Shown here: piece after piece, positions 34,711 through 45,575 of the stretch
Layout of the letters: each line of letters starts with the position of its first letter
Position numbering within the stretch: position 1 is the stretch's first letter
Source: Chara braunii
Taxonomy: Eukaryota > Streptophyta > Charophyceae > Charales > Characeae
Length of the DNA: 64,000 bases
Assembly (NCBI GenBank): GCA_003427395.1
Contig: BFEA01000781.1
Coordinates: 155,334-219,333, forward strand
Reading direction: 5' to 3'
Made by a program: the position numbers and the translations under genes
Notes under the pieces: generated by a model
What the model saw: only the letters and a program-made list of their open reading frames with translations
The model's database searches: none
Told to the model about the DNA's origin: nothing

Positions 34711-35503
34711 TACTCAGAAGAGCACCTTGAGACCAAAGAAAAACGAGGTCCCATGTGGCTGGCCCTCGCAGTCCGCGGTCTGCCCCGGTGCATGACCCGC
34801 CACCTCTCTCGTCCCAACGGGCACACACACACTTAAAGTACTGTTAACAAATCTATTTTTATTTTGGCAAATTGTAATCGTCGGTATATGGCGACTCGAG
34901 GAAAAGGAACCCACTAGTACCGCACCTACGCCACCGAGGGTAAGACTAGGGGGAGGGGATAGCCCCGCCGGGCCCTTCGCGCCACTCTGATATTCCCACA
35001 TTGTCATCGCTCGTCCTCGATCCATGAATCTCCCTGATGAAAGTGCAACGTCGTAACTAATAGCGCTAGGCCCAAGTCTGGGTCTAGCGTGGGCGGGCGC
35101 TCAAATAAACAGACACTGCGTGACGCGCCAAGTTACCAAAACGCCTTCAAAAGTCACTTTGTTTTCGATGCCGTCCTCCGCCCGTATGCGCAGGCCTCGG
35201 TCAAACGTACCAATAAAACGAAGACATCCTTAATCCCTGCTTAATCAGAAATAAATAAATAATAATAATATCACTAGCAAAACGACCGATGTCCGTGCCG
35301 ACTTTATGACCAAAACAGAAAAGAATCACACGCGCCCTAAACCTGCGCGCCCACGCACTCTCTATTATAGTCAACCATCCAGTCAACGTAAGTCACAGAC
35401 GCAGCCGCGCCTAGCGTGGTGTACTTAAACTTTAAACCAAAACTATTTCCTGTCACTTGCAAAAACCAGGGCGGATACCCTTGTAAGGGTATTCGCGCCG
35501 ACA

Positions 35504-37609
35504 ACTTACCGAACCATATTAAGCGACGTCCCCGTCGCTTCGCAAAATCGAAAAGCTATCAGATTACCCAAGATGCTGACGAAAAAGGAACCAATTCGAT
35601 TAGCCGACAAAAACAGGGTAGAGGCCTCCATCAAACCATGCCTCCACAACTATATGCTGTCAGGTTTCTAACCCGGACTCTCACCGCCCCGACATTAGGA
35701 CACTAACAACATAAGTTCCAAGGACCTTCCCAATCATCCTCTCCCCGGTCCTAGACAACCTTCGGCTTCTCGTTGGGTGTCCCTAGTCCTGGCCAAAACT
35801 AGGGACGCGGGCCCTAACCGAGACCTTTGAAGACACTCTTGCCTTCCTTCTTAGATAATCTCTCGCAATCAAATACACATACGTATATTTGTATACTTTA
35901 TATCCACTCGGCTCTTTCTGCAGTCTAGTACAGAAACGCTAGGTCTCCATCCTGACCCACCATAGTCTGGTTGATCGAGCCAGATCTACGGCCTACCGCA
36001 TTGTTATCTTAGTGGCAGTCCCTTCGTTGGTTATGCAACGATAGGTTTTCTACTGATAGACATTCAATCAGGGCGCCCAAACGACTCGACTCGTATCCCC
36101 CGCCATTCCACCAGAGTAATTTCTATTGGGGCGTGCATAACCTCTTAAACTCTTACTCTGCTGGTAGACGTGGGCCCGCAACCAGGTTGTGCTGGCTTGC
36201 AGCCATCCAATAGGGGTTGCGCCCTAGAGGTGCTAACCTTTACCGTTTAGCTTGGTATTCCCTAATATGCCTTAGGATTAGCACAAGTGTCTAGGCGGTG
36301 CGTCGCAAAACAAACTCACAGGGCCACTGCGGGACAACACAGGAATCCGCCCTACTTTTAAGGGTATTTACCAGCCCCCTATGGGACAATATAGAGGGCA
36401 CGACCCTTTCTCACAATCACAAACAATTTCACCGCTAGGCTCACACGAGGCCGTGGCCTATTGACTTGATCAAAGACAGCAGACCACATATCCCATGACA
36501 TCTTTATGCACTGACTTGCGACCTTCTCAGTTCCACCAATGATTCCAACTCGTAACCCTGGTTTCCTCTTGTCAGACTTTATCATTCGAACATTGCTTAC
36601 CATGTTCTTAAATCTATCACCCATTTTTCACATGAAGGGGGTCTCTCTCAACAGGTCTCCCAGCCACCCCTCTCTTTACAGGATGGACTATCACGCGACC
36701 TGGGTTACACTGCTGTCAATAAACAACATCCTCACCTTCCATAATCCGAGGGGGTCTCAATTATAAAACAGCTCAACTGAGGGGCCTTCTTATGGGCCGT
36801 CTCCCCAACTTAAACGCAAAACAACTCAAACTAAGGGGCCAACTTATGGGTACCCTTCACAGCTCAGCCATAAACATTCGGCATGGTAAGCATCCGAGCC
36901 TTATAGGCTCGCAAGACCCCTCAGGGTCCTCATATATCTGTCACAAAAACGACCGCGCTGCCTCCTCTTATACCCGGCCGTTCCGCCCGCCCATGAGCAG
37001 GTCGCACGAGTATACCGAAGAGTAGACGACAATCACAATCACACAATACACATATATGAGATGTATCTCACACATCTTTCACACAAAGTCCTCATTCATT
37101 AGGATAAAGCCACACGTGTAAGAGTGATCGTGATCGTCACAAGAATAAGTCCTACAGAGTCCGGAATCAAAGATATACTCGGGAGCAAAATATCTCCCTC
37201 AAGTCTCAATACGACACTCAACTCAAACCCTCAACACACAACTCGTAGGGTGTATTTGAGAACAAAATGCCCGCCCCGAAAACACTCAAATGCTCACTCC
37301 ACTGTCTCACTCCACAGGATAAACTCACGTCCCAAGTGTCATGGACTCTCAGAACCTACTCAAAGATACAAGTAAGAGCATCTGAATCACACAACTGAAA
37401 ATGCAGGTCACGTATGTCGTAGATATCATACAACTAAGTCTCATCCCCTAGACCGTATCACACATAAAGCTCAAGCCGATCACACACCGCCACCTATGTA
37501 TATACAACTAGACGGGACTCGCCTGACTAACTCANAGTATGTACACTCCTATCACNGCCTCTGNGTACAGAGGAGCTCTAATCCTACTGTCATATAGACG
37601 GACCAGTCC
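35504..37609. other. 3' non-coding internal region of the giant element
   Basis: About 2.1 kb between the second gag-like ORF and the 3' LTR. No polypurine tract is obvious next to the LTR. Instead a perfect 8-bp hairpin AAGCGACG-TCCC-CGTCGCTT lies at 35521-35540. The remainder shows no coding signal. Confidence 0.6.
35521..35540. repeat. Perfect 8-bp hairpin next to the 3' LTR
   Basis: AAGCGACG, loop TCCC, CGTCGCTT, starting 18 bases inside the LTR edge, where a polypurine tract would be expected. Confidence 0.7.
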
Positions 37610-39760
37610 CTACTCACTCATAGCCTCCTGGTTCTGTCTATATAACTGTGCCCTACCCCCATCTGGAGCCCGCTCTACCACTCGCCCCTGCCTGTCGTAC
37701 ATTCTCCCACTACTCTCTGTTACTCTCCCAGCCGCCTTGTCCTTAAGGAACTTCGGGCATTCAAGAGCTCTATGTACACCGTCCTTGCAGAAGAAGCACT
37801 GATCGTCTGATCTCCCTCGACACCTCCTCTTCTTCTTCTGGGACCCAGGCAACGGCGACGTCTCGCTGGTTTCCTTGCTCATCTCGTGGCTCTGGGGCAT
37901 ACTCCATGACTCTACCGGCCCCGCCTCCATCATCTGGGTACTCGGCCCTGCTAGCGTCTCACCTCCCTCGGGTCGGTACGCTGGAGTGTCCAATCTCAGT
38001 GGCCTACCCTTGCGGACTCCTCCCATCGCAGTCGCCTCCTCGTCCCTATGTAGGTCAGAAGGCTGGGGAGTCACGGTAGTCGCTGGCTCGCTCATAACTT
38101 CCTGCTGCTGCTCTGAGATGTGCTCTCCTGAGTCAGCTCCAGTAGCCCAATAGCCTAACTGCGTCCTCAGCTCCCCTATCTCTGGCACGGGCTCCGGGGT
38201 CTCCTGCCTCTGAGGCCCTCCTGACGGCATGTCCAACTCCATAGCTGCCACCAACTCGTCCAGTCGAGACGCCTCTCCCCCCATTACCTCCGTCTCAGTG
38301 GATGCTGCTCCTCCCGTAAGGGCACCCTCCTGCACCTCCAAAAGGATCGTAGGGAACTCCTCTGTGGGGCCCCCCTCTGCCACTGGAGGTTGGGGTCTCT
38401 GCGCCGGCTCGTCCTCAGGACCCTCAACCGTCATAGGGGTGGCCCGTCGCGAGGCCAACTCCGTGGGAGTCCTGAAGCTGAACCTCCTCTCCTCGGCCTC
38501 CCGCCTTGCTGCCACCTCTGCCGGGTCCAGGAACACCTTCCCCATTCCCTCTTGCTGTGGCATCTCCGTCGTTCCTTCCTGGCCAAAGAGCCCCTGTACC
38601 TTCTTCCCCTGGATACCATACCGACTCTGCTCCGTCCAGTCGACCACCTTAGTGGTCGAGAGCCTTTCTACTATCGCCGCCATGTCCTGAAGCCTCTTCT
38701 CCCACTCCGCCTCCTTGGCTTCCATGCGGGTCCTCCACGCCTGGTTCTCTACCCTCTCTTCCGCCAACTGGGAGGACAACTGTCCAACTTCTAACCTCGA
38801 GGCCGCCAACTCATCGCTGAGCATGGAGTACCGCTGGAAGGACGAGATTGCCACCTCACCTATCCTCCTGTCTGTACGCTCCATCTCCATCCCGGCGGCT
38901 GAAAATCCCATGTCCTCTGTCTCTCGTGCCTCGTCCAACCTTGCACTCCCCTGTCCTACCTCTCGCGACCTCAGTCGAGGCGCATCCCTCTCGCTCTCAT
39001 AGCTGGCCCAAGCCGCACTAATCTTCTGCTCGCTCGTCGGAGGGTCAATTGGCGGCTTTGGCGCTTCTCCCGCGGCCTCCATCCTAAGCTTTTCCTGGTA
39101 TAGCTCTTCGAGGCGTACCTGCACCCTCGCGCGCTTCTCTTCTTTCGTCTCCCCCGGTGGCCTCCCTGTCCTCGCCTCGTGACCCTCTCGCAATGGATCT
39201 TCCTCACTTGTCCTCTCCTCTGCGGGTGGCGGCCCTGGCGGAGGCTCCCCGGATGTCGGCACCTCCACATCCATGCGTGCACCTGTAGACTCAGTTAGTT
39301 GCGGCGCCACAGTAGTAGGTGTCCTCGCCCTCTCGCCCCCCTCTGGCTCCGCCTGCGTCGGGGGTGGCGTAGTAGCTTCCGGTGGGGGCCCCAACATCTC
39401 CTCGCTGTCCGGCTCAGGAATTCCTTCAGGCCAATACTGCCGCGCCTGTTCAAGAATCGGGGTATGAGGAAGGGTATCATCCCCAACAGTGATAACCCCC
39501 TCAGTCTGCAGCTCCTTGGCTTCGCGAGACCCCGCCTCCGGCCCCGGCTCAGGTGGCTCCTCCTCTGGCTCATCCTCTACTGGCTCATACCGTGCCGGTC
39601 CGCTCTGGTCCGCTCCTAGCTGTGACGCCCCCCACTGGGACGCATCGAGATGAGCCTCCAATCTGTCGAGCGGCGTCCGCAACGGCACCGCCTCTCCCCG
39701 CTCTGGTAACGTCGACAACAGGCCCCGTAGATCACTGCCCGTGATTCGGCGAAATTCCAT
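37610..39760 (-). CDS. ORF3b: acidic coiled-coil protein with CCHC zinc knuckle (second gag-like)
   Basis: An intact 716-codon frame at the 3' end of the element. Residues 60-300 are Pro/Glu-rich and probably disordered. Residues 305-372 (RYSMLSDELAASRLEVGQL onward to VERLSTTK) form a predicted coiled coil. A CCHC knuckle CFFCKDGVHRALEC has C655, C658, H663 and C668, followed by a basic tail. Coiled coil plus knuckle is a gag nucleocapsid layout, but it lies after integrase, where env-like genes normally sit, and no signal peptide or membrane segment is visible. Its ATG (39758-39760) overlaps the end of ORF3a by 29 bases in another frame, so it may be reached by reinitiation, a +1 shift, or be one gene split by an indel. 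Confidence 0.7.
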   Translation of the reverse strand: MEFRRITGSDLRGLLSTLPERGEAVPLRTPLDRLEAHLDASQWGASQLGADQSGPARYEPVEDEPEEEPPEPGPEAGSREAKELQTEGVITVGDDTLPHTPILEQARQYWPEGIPEPDSEEMLGPPPEATTPPPTQAEPEGGERARTPTTVAPQLTESTGARMDVEVPTSGEPPPGPPPAEERTSEEDPLREGHEARTGRPPGETKEEKRARVQVRLEELYQEKLRMEAAGEAPKPPIDPPTSEQKISAAWASYESERDAPRLRSREVGQGSARLDEARETEDMGFSAAGMEMERTDRRIGEVAISSFQRYSMLSDELAASRLEVGQLSSQLAEERVENQAWRTRMEAKEAEWEKRLQDMAAIVERLSTTKVVDWTEQSRYGIQGKKVQGLFGQEGTTEMPQQEGMGKVFLDPAEVAARREAEERRFSFRTPTELASRRATPMTVEGPEDEPAQRPQPPVAEGGPTEEFPTILLEVQEGALTGGAASTETEVMGGEASRLDELVAAMELDMPSGGPQRQETPEPVPEIGELRTQLGYWATGADSGEHISEQQQEVMSEPATTVTPQPSDLHRDEEATAMGGVRKGRPLRLDTPAYRPEGGETLAGPSTQMMEAGPVESWSMPQSHEMSKETSETSPLPGSQKKKRRCRGRSDDQCFFCKDGVHRALECPKFLKDKAAGRVTESSGRMYDRQGRVVERAPDGGRAQLYRQNQEAMSE

Positions 39761-40541
39761 AGGTAGGGGGTAGCTCCGCCGCCTGAGCTGACCCCGCGGC
39801 CTGAACTGGCTCCACCGCCTGGGCGGCCTCCGCTGGCCCCTCTCGCTGTGCCAAGGCCTTTTGGCCCCCTCTAGTCATAATGGTCTCTCTCGCCTCTGGG
39901 CCCCGTGGCCTCTTACTCCTTTGTCGTCTCTCCACCCTGGTCTCTGGTCTCTCGGGCTCCAGTCGTCGAAATGCCTGTCTCAACTGGGCCTGGCAGTCCT
40001 CCCAGTCGTGTGCCCTGTCCCGGATCTGCCTTGCCAATGACCTCTCCGCCCTCCGTGTCCAGAGGGGCAGCATCTGCATCCACTCCTCCTGCCCAGTCCC
40101 CTGGTCACACATATACTGCTCATAGGCCGGGATGAACTCCTCTGCATTGCCTTCCTCCAATCGGATAGGCAATCCATCTGGTCCCATTGGCGAAACCCTC
40201 AACATCTGCATCCTCGCCTCCACATCTTGCCATGCCAACGCCTCCTCTCGAATGTGCGCAATAGGCTTCTCGAAGCGCCCAACTCCCCTCAGGTGCCGTA
40301 TCCTTTCCAAGGTAGACCAGCCCTCCCGTGTCGCATGTGCCTCGTAGGAATCCAGAAAAAGTTCTATGTTACCGTCGTCGAAAATAGGCGTAGACTCTCT
40401 CCCAACCGGTCTGCGTGAGTCATCCCCTCCTAATGCTCCCTGAGGCCTATGTTGTGGCCGCGCGCCCCTCCCGCCCCTCTGCATGGCTGTCTTCGAAAAG
40501 TCAGACCTACACAACAGGCGAGAGAAAGCAAGCAGGCACAC
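39732..40541 (-). CDS. ORF3a: gag-like protein with duplicated capsid-like segment
   Basis: A 269-codon frame directly 3' of pol. The likely start is the ATG at 40484 (Met20), just downstream of a splice acceptor; the upstream 19 codons lie across the acceptor. Two segments repeat each other: residues 54-114 (DDGNIELFLDSYEAH ... WQD) and about 128-193 (EEGNAEEFIPAYEQY ... WED). They share G-N-x-E-x-F-x3-Y-E and W-x-D at nearly equal spacing. The pattern resembles N-terminal gag capsid segments of plant-lineage LTR elements. The C-terminus (200-269) is basic then Ala/Gln-rich. With ORF3b it makes up a second gag-like module. I recall similar proteins from Chara but could not check. Confidence 0.65.
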   Translation of the reverse strand: MCLLAFSRLLCRSDFSKTAMQRGGRGARPQHRPQGALGGDDSRRPVGRESTPIFDDGNIELFLDSYEAHATREGWSTLERIRHLRGVGRFEKPIAHIREEALAWQDVEARMQMLRVSPMGPDGLPIRLEEGNAEEFIPAYEQYMCDQGTGQEEWMQMLPLWTRRAERSLARQIRDRAHDWEDCQAQLRQAFRRLEPERPETRVERRQRSKRPRGPEARETIMTRGGQKALAQREGPAEAAQAVEPVQAAGSAQAAELPPTYGISPNHGQ

Positions 40542-40545
40542 AACA
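40504..40545 (-). promoter_or_regulatory. Predicted 3' splice site before ORF3a
   Basis: On the minus strand a pyrimidine-rich stretch, ctttctctcgcctgttgtgtag, ends in AG at 40507-40508 (complement), followed by GTCTGAC. The ORF3a ATG at 40484 comes about 20 bases later. This is the arrangement expected for a spliced subgenomic mRNA. The donor, presumably in the leader near 47.3-47.6 kb, was not identified. Confidence 0.5.
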
Positions 40546-40673
40546 AGGTTAGCCCTTGGTTCATCAAGTTTTTATGACAACACACATGCCTTTTCCTACT
40601 TCCTCACCTGTCCTGACCATAACCTGCGATACCTCAAGGACCAGCCTACTCTGAGAAAGGTAGAATTCTTTAC

Positions 40674-41252
40674 CTATTCCCTGGCCACGAACTTCTTCAG
40701 CCTGGTCCCTGATACCCAATCCTGCCAGCCTGTCCCGTCCAGCTCCTCGATCTGATAGGCCCCAAATTCGCCGCACGACAATATTCTATAGGGGCCCAAC
40801 CATCTCTTGTCAAACTTCCTCGACCATTGCTTTTCCAAAAAGGAGTCGTATAATAATACGACATCCCCTACTGCCAATGGCTCCTTTCTTACTCGTGCCA
40901 TCTGGTCCCACCTCATCTTATCTTCCATCCGACTCCTTTCCACTTGACCAGCGGCCTCTCGCAATCTTTTTTCGGCCGCCCCCACTTGCCGCGCCAGAAT
41001 ATCGAGCAGTTCTTCGAAAGACAGGTTTACCTCCAAGTCCTGACGCCTCCACGTCTTCATAAAGCTTTCTATGGGAAAGGTGGCATGCCTCCCGTACCAT
41101 AGCGTGGCTGACGCGTACTTGGTAGTCCTCTTTACCGTAACATTCTCCAAGAAAAAAGCTGCCCGTAGGAACTTCGGCCACTGACCAGGCTTGCTCTGTC
41201 CACTTAGCCAGGAGATTCGTGATGGTACTGTGTCCTCTCTCCACAGGAGCAT
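40674..41252 (-). pseudogene. pol: Integrase C-terminal domain (GPY/F) of the giant element
   Basis: A 192-codon frame that continues the integrase after a frameshift near 41190-41210. It has TKYASATLWYGRHATFPIES, the conserved segment after the catalytic core, a long amphipathic helix, MARVRKEPLAVGDVVLLYD, and the GPY/F module RWLGPYRILSCGEFGAYQIEELDG. It ends with KKFVARE and a stop. No chromodomain follows. The next gene, ORF3a, opens about 130 bases downstream in the same frame. Confidence 0.85.
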
Positions 41253-42819
41253 TCGCTTGAGGGTGTGTGGCCGTAGTATAGTTGGCCACTACGCCATACC
41301 CTGCAAGCAACGTCCTCACCTCATTGCAGGTAAACTCTGATCCTCGATCCATCACGAACTCCCTGACGAAAGGGTATCGCAGGTAATACTGCTCGATGTA
41401 GTTCGCCAAAAGCGGGTCAGTCTTCGTTCGGATAGCTCGTCCGTCCACAAACCCAGTAAGGTTATCCCGTGCATCGAAGATGTAGTTACACCCATTCTCC
41501 CCTGCTGGCATGAATAACAGGTCCAGGTGTACGACCGCACCCACTTCCCTTTCTAACCTTGGGTGTAGGGGTTCTCTAGGCCTTTGCGCTGACCTCTCTT
41601 GACAAGGTATACATGACCGGCAATATTTGATAACCATCGTCATCATCCTGTCCCAATGATAGAGCTCGCTTATCTTCGCGCATGTGGCACTTACCCCTTT
41701 GTGCCCCCCTGCTATACCATCGTGTAGGGCCGCTATGATATCAATTTGCCGGTTTCTCCCACATATGATCCTCCTGGGGTTCCCGACCTGCCGCTTTATA
41801 AACAAGTGACCGTCTCTTACCACATAGAGGTGCCTCATCTTCTGTGCCTTGACACTCGCATCTCTATCCCTCATCTCACACGATAGGAGCAACCCCAATT
41901 CCCAGTAGATCCCATCATACTCCTCCGCCCGAAACGCCTCCTTGATTTCTCCTTCCTCGAATTCGTCGTCTCGGCTTTCAGAAACCAGAATCTCATTCTC
42001 CTCGTGACTGAACGAGCCCTTCCGGTCGAAGTCTCCTTGCAGGAGCGTATTGGTGAGCAGGTACATCCCTCCCATTAGCTGCTCATGCTCCTCTACCTGA
42101 GTGGGGCCTTCCTCTATTGCCCTCACTTCCCCCACCAGACTGTGCGTACCTGCCAACACCAACTTCATCATCCAACCAACATCCTTACTTCCCCACAGAT
42201 CCTCCTCCTGAAAGGGCTTGAGGACTAACTCTTCCTTCTGCTCGTACCCCTTTGGTGCCAGCCATACGGGGTGACTGACACAACTGGGCACTCGCAGGGA
42301 CCATTCGTTTATGTGCAGGCGGACGTCCTCCTCTTGATCCAAAAACCCATCAACTGGCGGCGTGTCTTCTATCGATTCCTCATCCGATCCGTCCCAGTTG
42401 ATGCGGCTTAACCCATCTGCCCTGTTCTTGTTCCCTGAGATCCTTTCCAGTTCGAAATTAAACATCCAAATGTAGGTCAACCATCTTGCGACGGTTGGGT
42501 CAGATGGAGTATAATTCTTCAGGGAACATGCTAGTGCAGTAGGGTCCACCCTGCCAAAAACATAGTTCCGGAAGGTCCTTAGGCAATGGAGTACCGCCAA
42601 CGTCTCCTTCTTGAACTGGGAGTAATTCCTCTCAGTTGTATTGAGGGTACGACTTTCAAATCTTAGCGGCCTCTCCTTCCCCTCAGTATCTGCCTGAATC
42701 ATGACTCCTCCCAAGGCAGTTGGCCCAGCGTCCGTCTCAATGACGAATGGTCTTTCCTCCGTGGCCTCATAATTTGGCGCTTCCAATACCAAGCCCCCTT
42801 CCTTAAACTCTCCCTTCAT
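40918..42819 (-). pseudogene. pol: RNase H plus integrase zinc finger and DD35E core (giant element)
   Basis: A 633-codon frame. RNase H: FVIETDAGPTALGG (D30), SQFKKETLAVL (E72), VDPTALACSLKNY (D92) and NRADGLSRI at about 132-140. After a 200-residue spacer comes the H2C2 finger with H366, H373, C400 and C403. The catalytic core has HLDLLF (D433), FVMDRGSEFT (D491) and NAPVERGH (E527), with exactly 35 residues between the last two, so the DD35E triad is complete. Residues after about 540 are out of frame, because the true C-terminus continues in the frame at 41252. A TAG at 42850-42852 separates this from RT. The catalytic residues are intact, but the polyprotein is broken. Confidence 0.88.
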
Positions 42820-42849
42820 CCTACCGACCGCCTCTTCCTGGTCTTCACC

Positions 42850-43977
42850 CTAGACCGATTCTTGATCCTGTCGCACCAACTTCCTTAAATGTTTCGTCTT
42901 CGTGGCAAAGTCCTTCACGAAGCTCCTCCGAAATCCGCACGTCCCAAGGAAGCTCCTCACATCCGTTATTGAGCGGAAGGGCACTGGCCACTCAAAAATC
43001 TTATCTGTCTTCTTTACGTCAGGCCTCCACCCACTCTCATTGCAGACGAACCCTAGAATCGTGGCCTCCCTCATACAATGTTTCGACTTGGGGCCGCTCG
43101 CCGTCAGGTTATGTTCCTCCAATAACCCCAGAACCTGATCGATGTCTTGGACATGCTTCTAGACAAAGCGCCGCACACCGGGCATCACTTCGTCTTCCTC
43201 CTTCTCCTTCGGACCTTTGACCGCCAGGTCATCAATATATGGCTGAGTGATATGTGGACTGACCGTCTGCATGGCTCTGATCATATGCCTTTGCACCATC
43301 GCCACTGCATTCGTCCAACCTTGAGGCGCCACGTTTATATGAATCAACCCTCTGGGACTGTGCATTGCCATTACAGGCCTGTCTGGCGGGTATACAGGGA
43401 ATTGGTCGTACCCAGAGTAGAGGTCTATGATCGAGATTATAGGCCTCCCTGCGCACGACTCTGACAGCGCGTCCGCGTTTGGTAACCCCCCCGCATCCCG
43501 CACCGTCACGGCATTTCACCGCTGCAAGTCCTGCACCCACCTTAGCGTCCCATTTGGTTTGATAAAACAAAACCAAGGTGACGCGTACGGTCCACTGGAA
43601 TAGTAGGCCACGTGCGTCCGCATCTTGCCGTCCAGGTAGTCCACCACCTTCTTCTCCTCATCCGGATTTGGGTATCGCGCGCCCCTTAAATTCCATGGTT
43701 CGTGCGGAACGGTGTGGATTCGTATCATCGGAATCTTGTCCACATCCAGCCTTCCACGCTCATCGTCATCGAAGGCATACGCGCGGTGCCTTTTCTTCAT
43801 CATCCCCACCATCAATACTCTTTCCTGGGGCGACAGGAAGTCGGGCTCCCCGATTATCAGTTCTCCCTTATTCTCGTCGTTGATACGGCACGACACGGCC
43901 AACGCATGCTCCCGCATACGCCGTATCAATCCTCGCTCCCGCTCGTAGTAGGCTTCCTCATCCTCTGTGACGAGCAC
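42850..43977 (-). pseudogene. pol: Reverse transcriptase of the giant element (YIDD intact)
   Basis: Three consecutive pieces in one frame, split by TGA at 43516-43518 and TAG at 43159-43161. The fingers contain SPWFCFIKPNGTLRWVQDLQR. The palm has IIDLYSGYDQFPV with the first catalytic Asp, VAPQGWTNAVAMVQRHM, and QPYIDDLAVKG with both catalytic Asp residues (about 43228-43239). The thumb and connection include LGFVCNESGWRPDVKK and FLGTCGFRRSFVKDFA. Unlike the chromovirus copy at 6.5 kb, YxDD is intact. The frame is shifted from gag-protease near 43980-44003. Confidence 0.88.
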
Positions 43978-44000
43978 GGGAACTGGGCGGCACTTCTTAT

Positions 44001-45575
44001 CTATGGTCTTCTACCGCCTTTGGGAACCCTGCTTAAGCCCTCCCCTAAAAAAGGCCGACTTGTCGCTCGGGCCTGGGCCATCGCAGGGCCTCCCCTCCCT
44101 CCCGGATCCCTCCATGCCTTAATGGCCTCCCCCACCTGAGGGTTCTCCAAAACCTGTTCCCTCAATGCCTTAATGACCTCCGGATCCGCCATGTCATGAG
44201 CCGATACCACCTCCATGACCTTATTCACATCCGTGAGGCTCAATGTTAGCACCTCAGCCCTATCTTCCTACTCGGGCACTTCCCAAAGCCGTCTCCGCTC
44301 GTTTTCTGATTCCTCAAAGGTGAATGAGCCTAGATTGGGCCTATTCCTCCCGCTCCCCGGCCCCGTGTTCCGGCAGGTGACAACTCCATAATTCCCACAC
44401 GCCGGGTCGCACAGGAGCAGGATCATTGTTCCATCGTGCTTGTTGAAGATCAACATTTCCATCCGGCATAGGAACGGCCGCCCCAGAAGGATGGGATGAT
44501 CAACATCGGGCATGACGAAGAAGCAAGTCCTGGCTCACACCTTCCCAATCTCTATAATCACATTAGACGCTGTGCCGCAAAAAGCGGCCTTGCAGTTAGC
44601 GTCGTGCAGCATGCCATGGTCCGAGCGGTCGATGTCCATGCCTATCATCACCGCCTCCTTCTCCCTGATGATGTTCATCTCTGCGCCCATGTCCACCATC
44701 CCAGTACACTTCTGGTTCCTTATCACCAAATCCACCTACCCGCACGCCACATATTTCCAATCCATCCTTGTCCCTGCCTCAGTCCACTCCACCTCTCTAG
44801 GCAGGACCGTACTCAGATGGATATTTGGCACCAGCCTTCGCGACAGTAGTCCCTTCAACTCACGACGGAGCCTTGGCGCCGACGCCAGGATGTCCTTTAG
44901 GTTCATCAAGTCATTATGGCCTTCCAGTAGTTTGTCCACCATCCGCTCCACATCAAAGCCTTCCTCCATCCGGACTGCGTACTTCTTTCTCTTAGGCACG
45001 TTGTCGAGCAGGCTTGGCTCGGCCTCCTCCTCGCCCCCCCTCTTTTTGGCCCCCAGCTCCGCCCGCTGATCCTCCTCTTGTCGGAGCCTTACATCCTCTT
45101 CATCGTCATCCTCTTCCTCTTCCTCCGGAACCTCCACCACCTCCTTCCTACGTCCAGGCTCTGATTCCTTTCGAGGGGGTGCCTGACTGGGCGCCTGACT
45201 GGGCTCTTGACTAGGCCTAACCTTATTTTGGCTCTTGGTCCTAGCCGCCTGCGACACCCTCCCATGCGACGTGGGGGGTCTATAGGTCATACCTGACCTA
45301 GGGCCCGTCCCTACAGTCGCCACTCTTGGGCACCCTTGTTGTCCTGGCGAAGGCTCTGGCCCGGAGTCATAAAGGAAGACCTCAGGCAGGTTGGCCTCCC
45401 ACTCTCGGGCTTCCTCACACAGGGCTTGCAGCTTCCGCTAGTATCTCCCCACCTTTTCCAGCAGATCTTCCATCCTTCCCAGGAGGAGTGTGGACGGCTC
45501 TCCTTCGCTTTCCTGCCCCTCATCATCCGATTCGACGACTATTGGCTCCTCTCTTATAGTCCCCGCCTTTAGTCG
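44001..45575 (-). pseudogene. pol: Gag-protease linker and retropepsin-like protease (DMG)
   Basis: Continues the gag frame past its stop. An acidic linker (45323 leftward, EVPEEEEEDDDEEDVRLRQ) precedes the aspartic protease: GMVDMGAEMNII near 44690, in the place of the catalytic D-T/S-G-A, then HPILLGRPFL near 44490, the ILGRPFL flap-end segment. The motif reads DMG, one C-to-T change from DTG, which should impair catalysis. Stops interrupt the frame at 45438-45440 (TAG), 44736-44738 (TAG), 44535-44537 (TGA), 44268-44270 (TAG) and 44001-44003 (TAG). Confidence 0.7.

Larger units (their letters stand above)
27573..35503 (-). repeat. 3' LTR of the giant element (left copy)
   Basis: About 7,931 bp. 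It starts TGTCGGGCGC at 27573 and ends GCGCCGACA at 35503, giving a 6-bp inverted terminus with the TG...CA rule kept. It aligns along its whole length with 47646-55590. Content in order: GC-rich block with duplicated module (28122-28265 and 28737-28885), hairpins (29691-29730), TTCGGCA stem-loops (29990-30290), the hairpin array (30579-31403), a plus-strand TATA box (31643) with exon-like ORFs, and AT-rich microsatellite near 35250. Confidence 0.92.

Noticed and set aside
37610-40541. Envelope gene downstream of integrase
   Set aside because: Neither ORF shows a signal peptide, transmembrane segment or fusion peptide; a CCHC knuckle and coiled coil argue for a gag-like role.
43980-44030. Programmed frameshift signal between protease and RT (CCCAAAG)
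   Set aside because: The heptamer is present but lies in the wrong phase for the incoming frame; a simple indel in a decayed copy explains the frame change.
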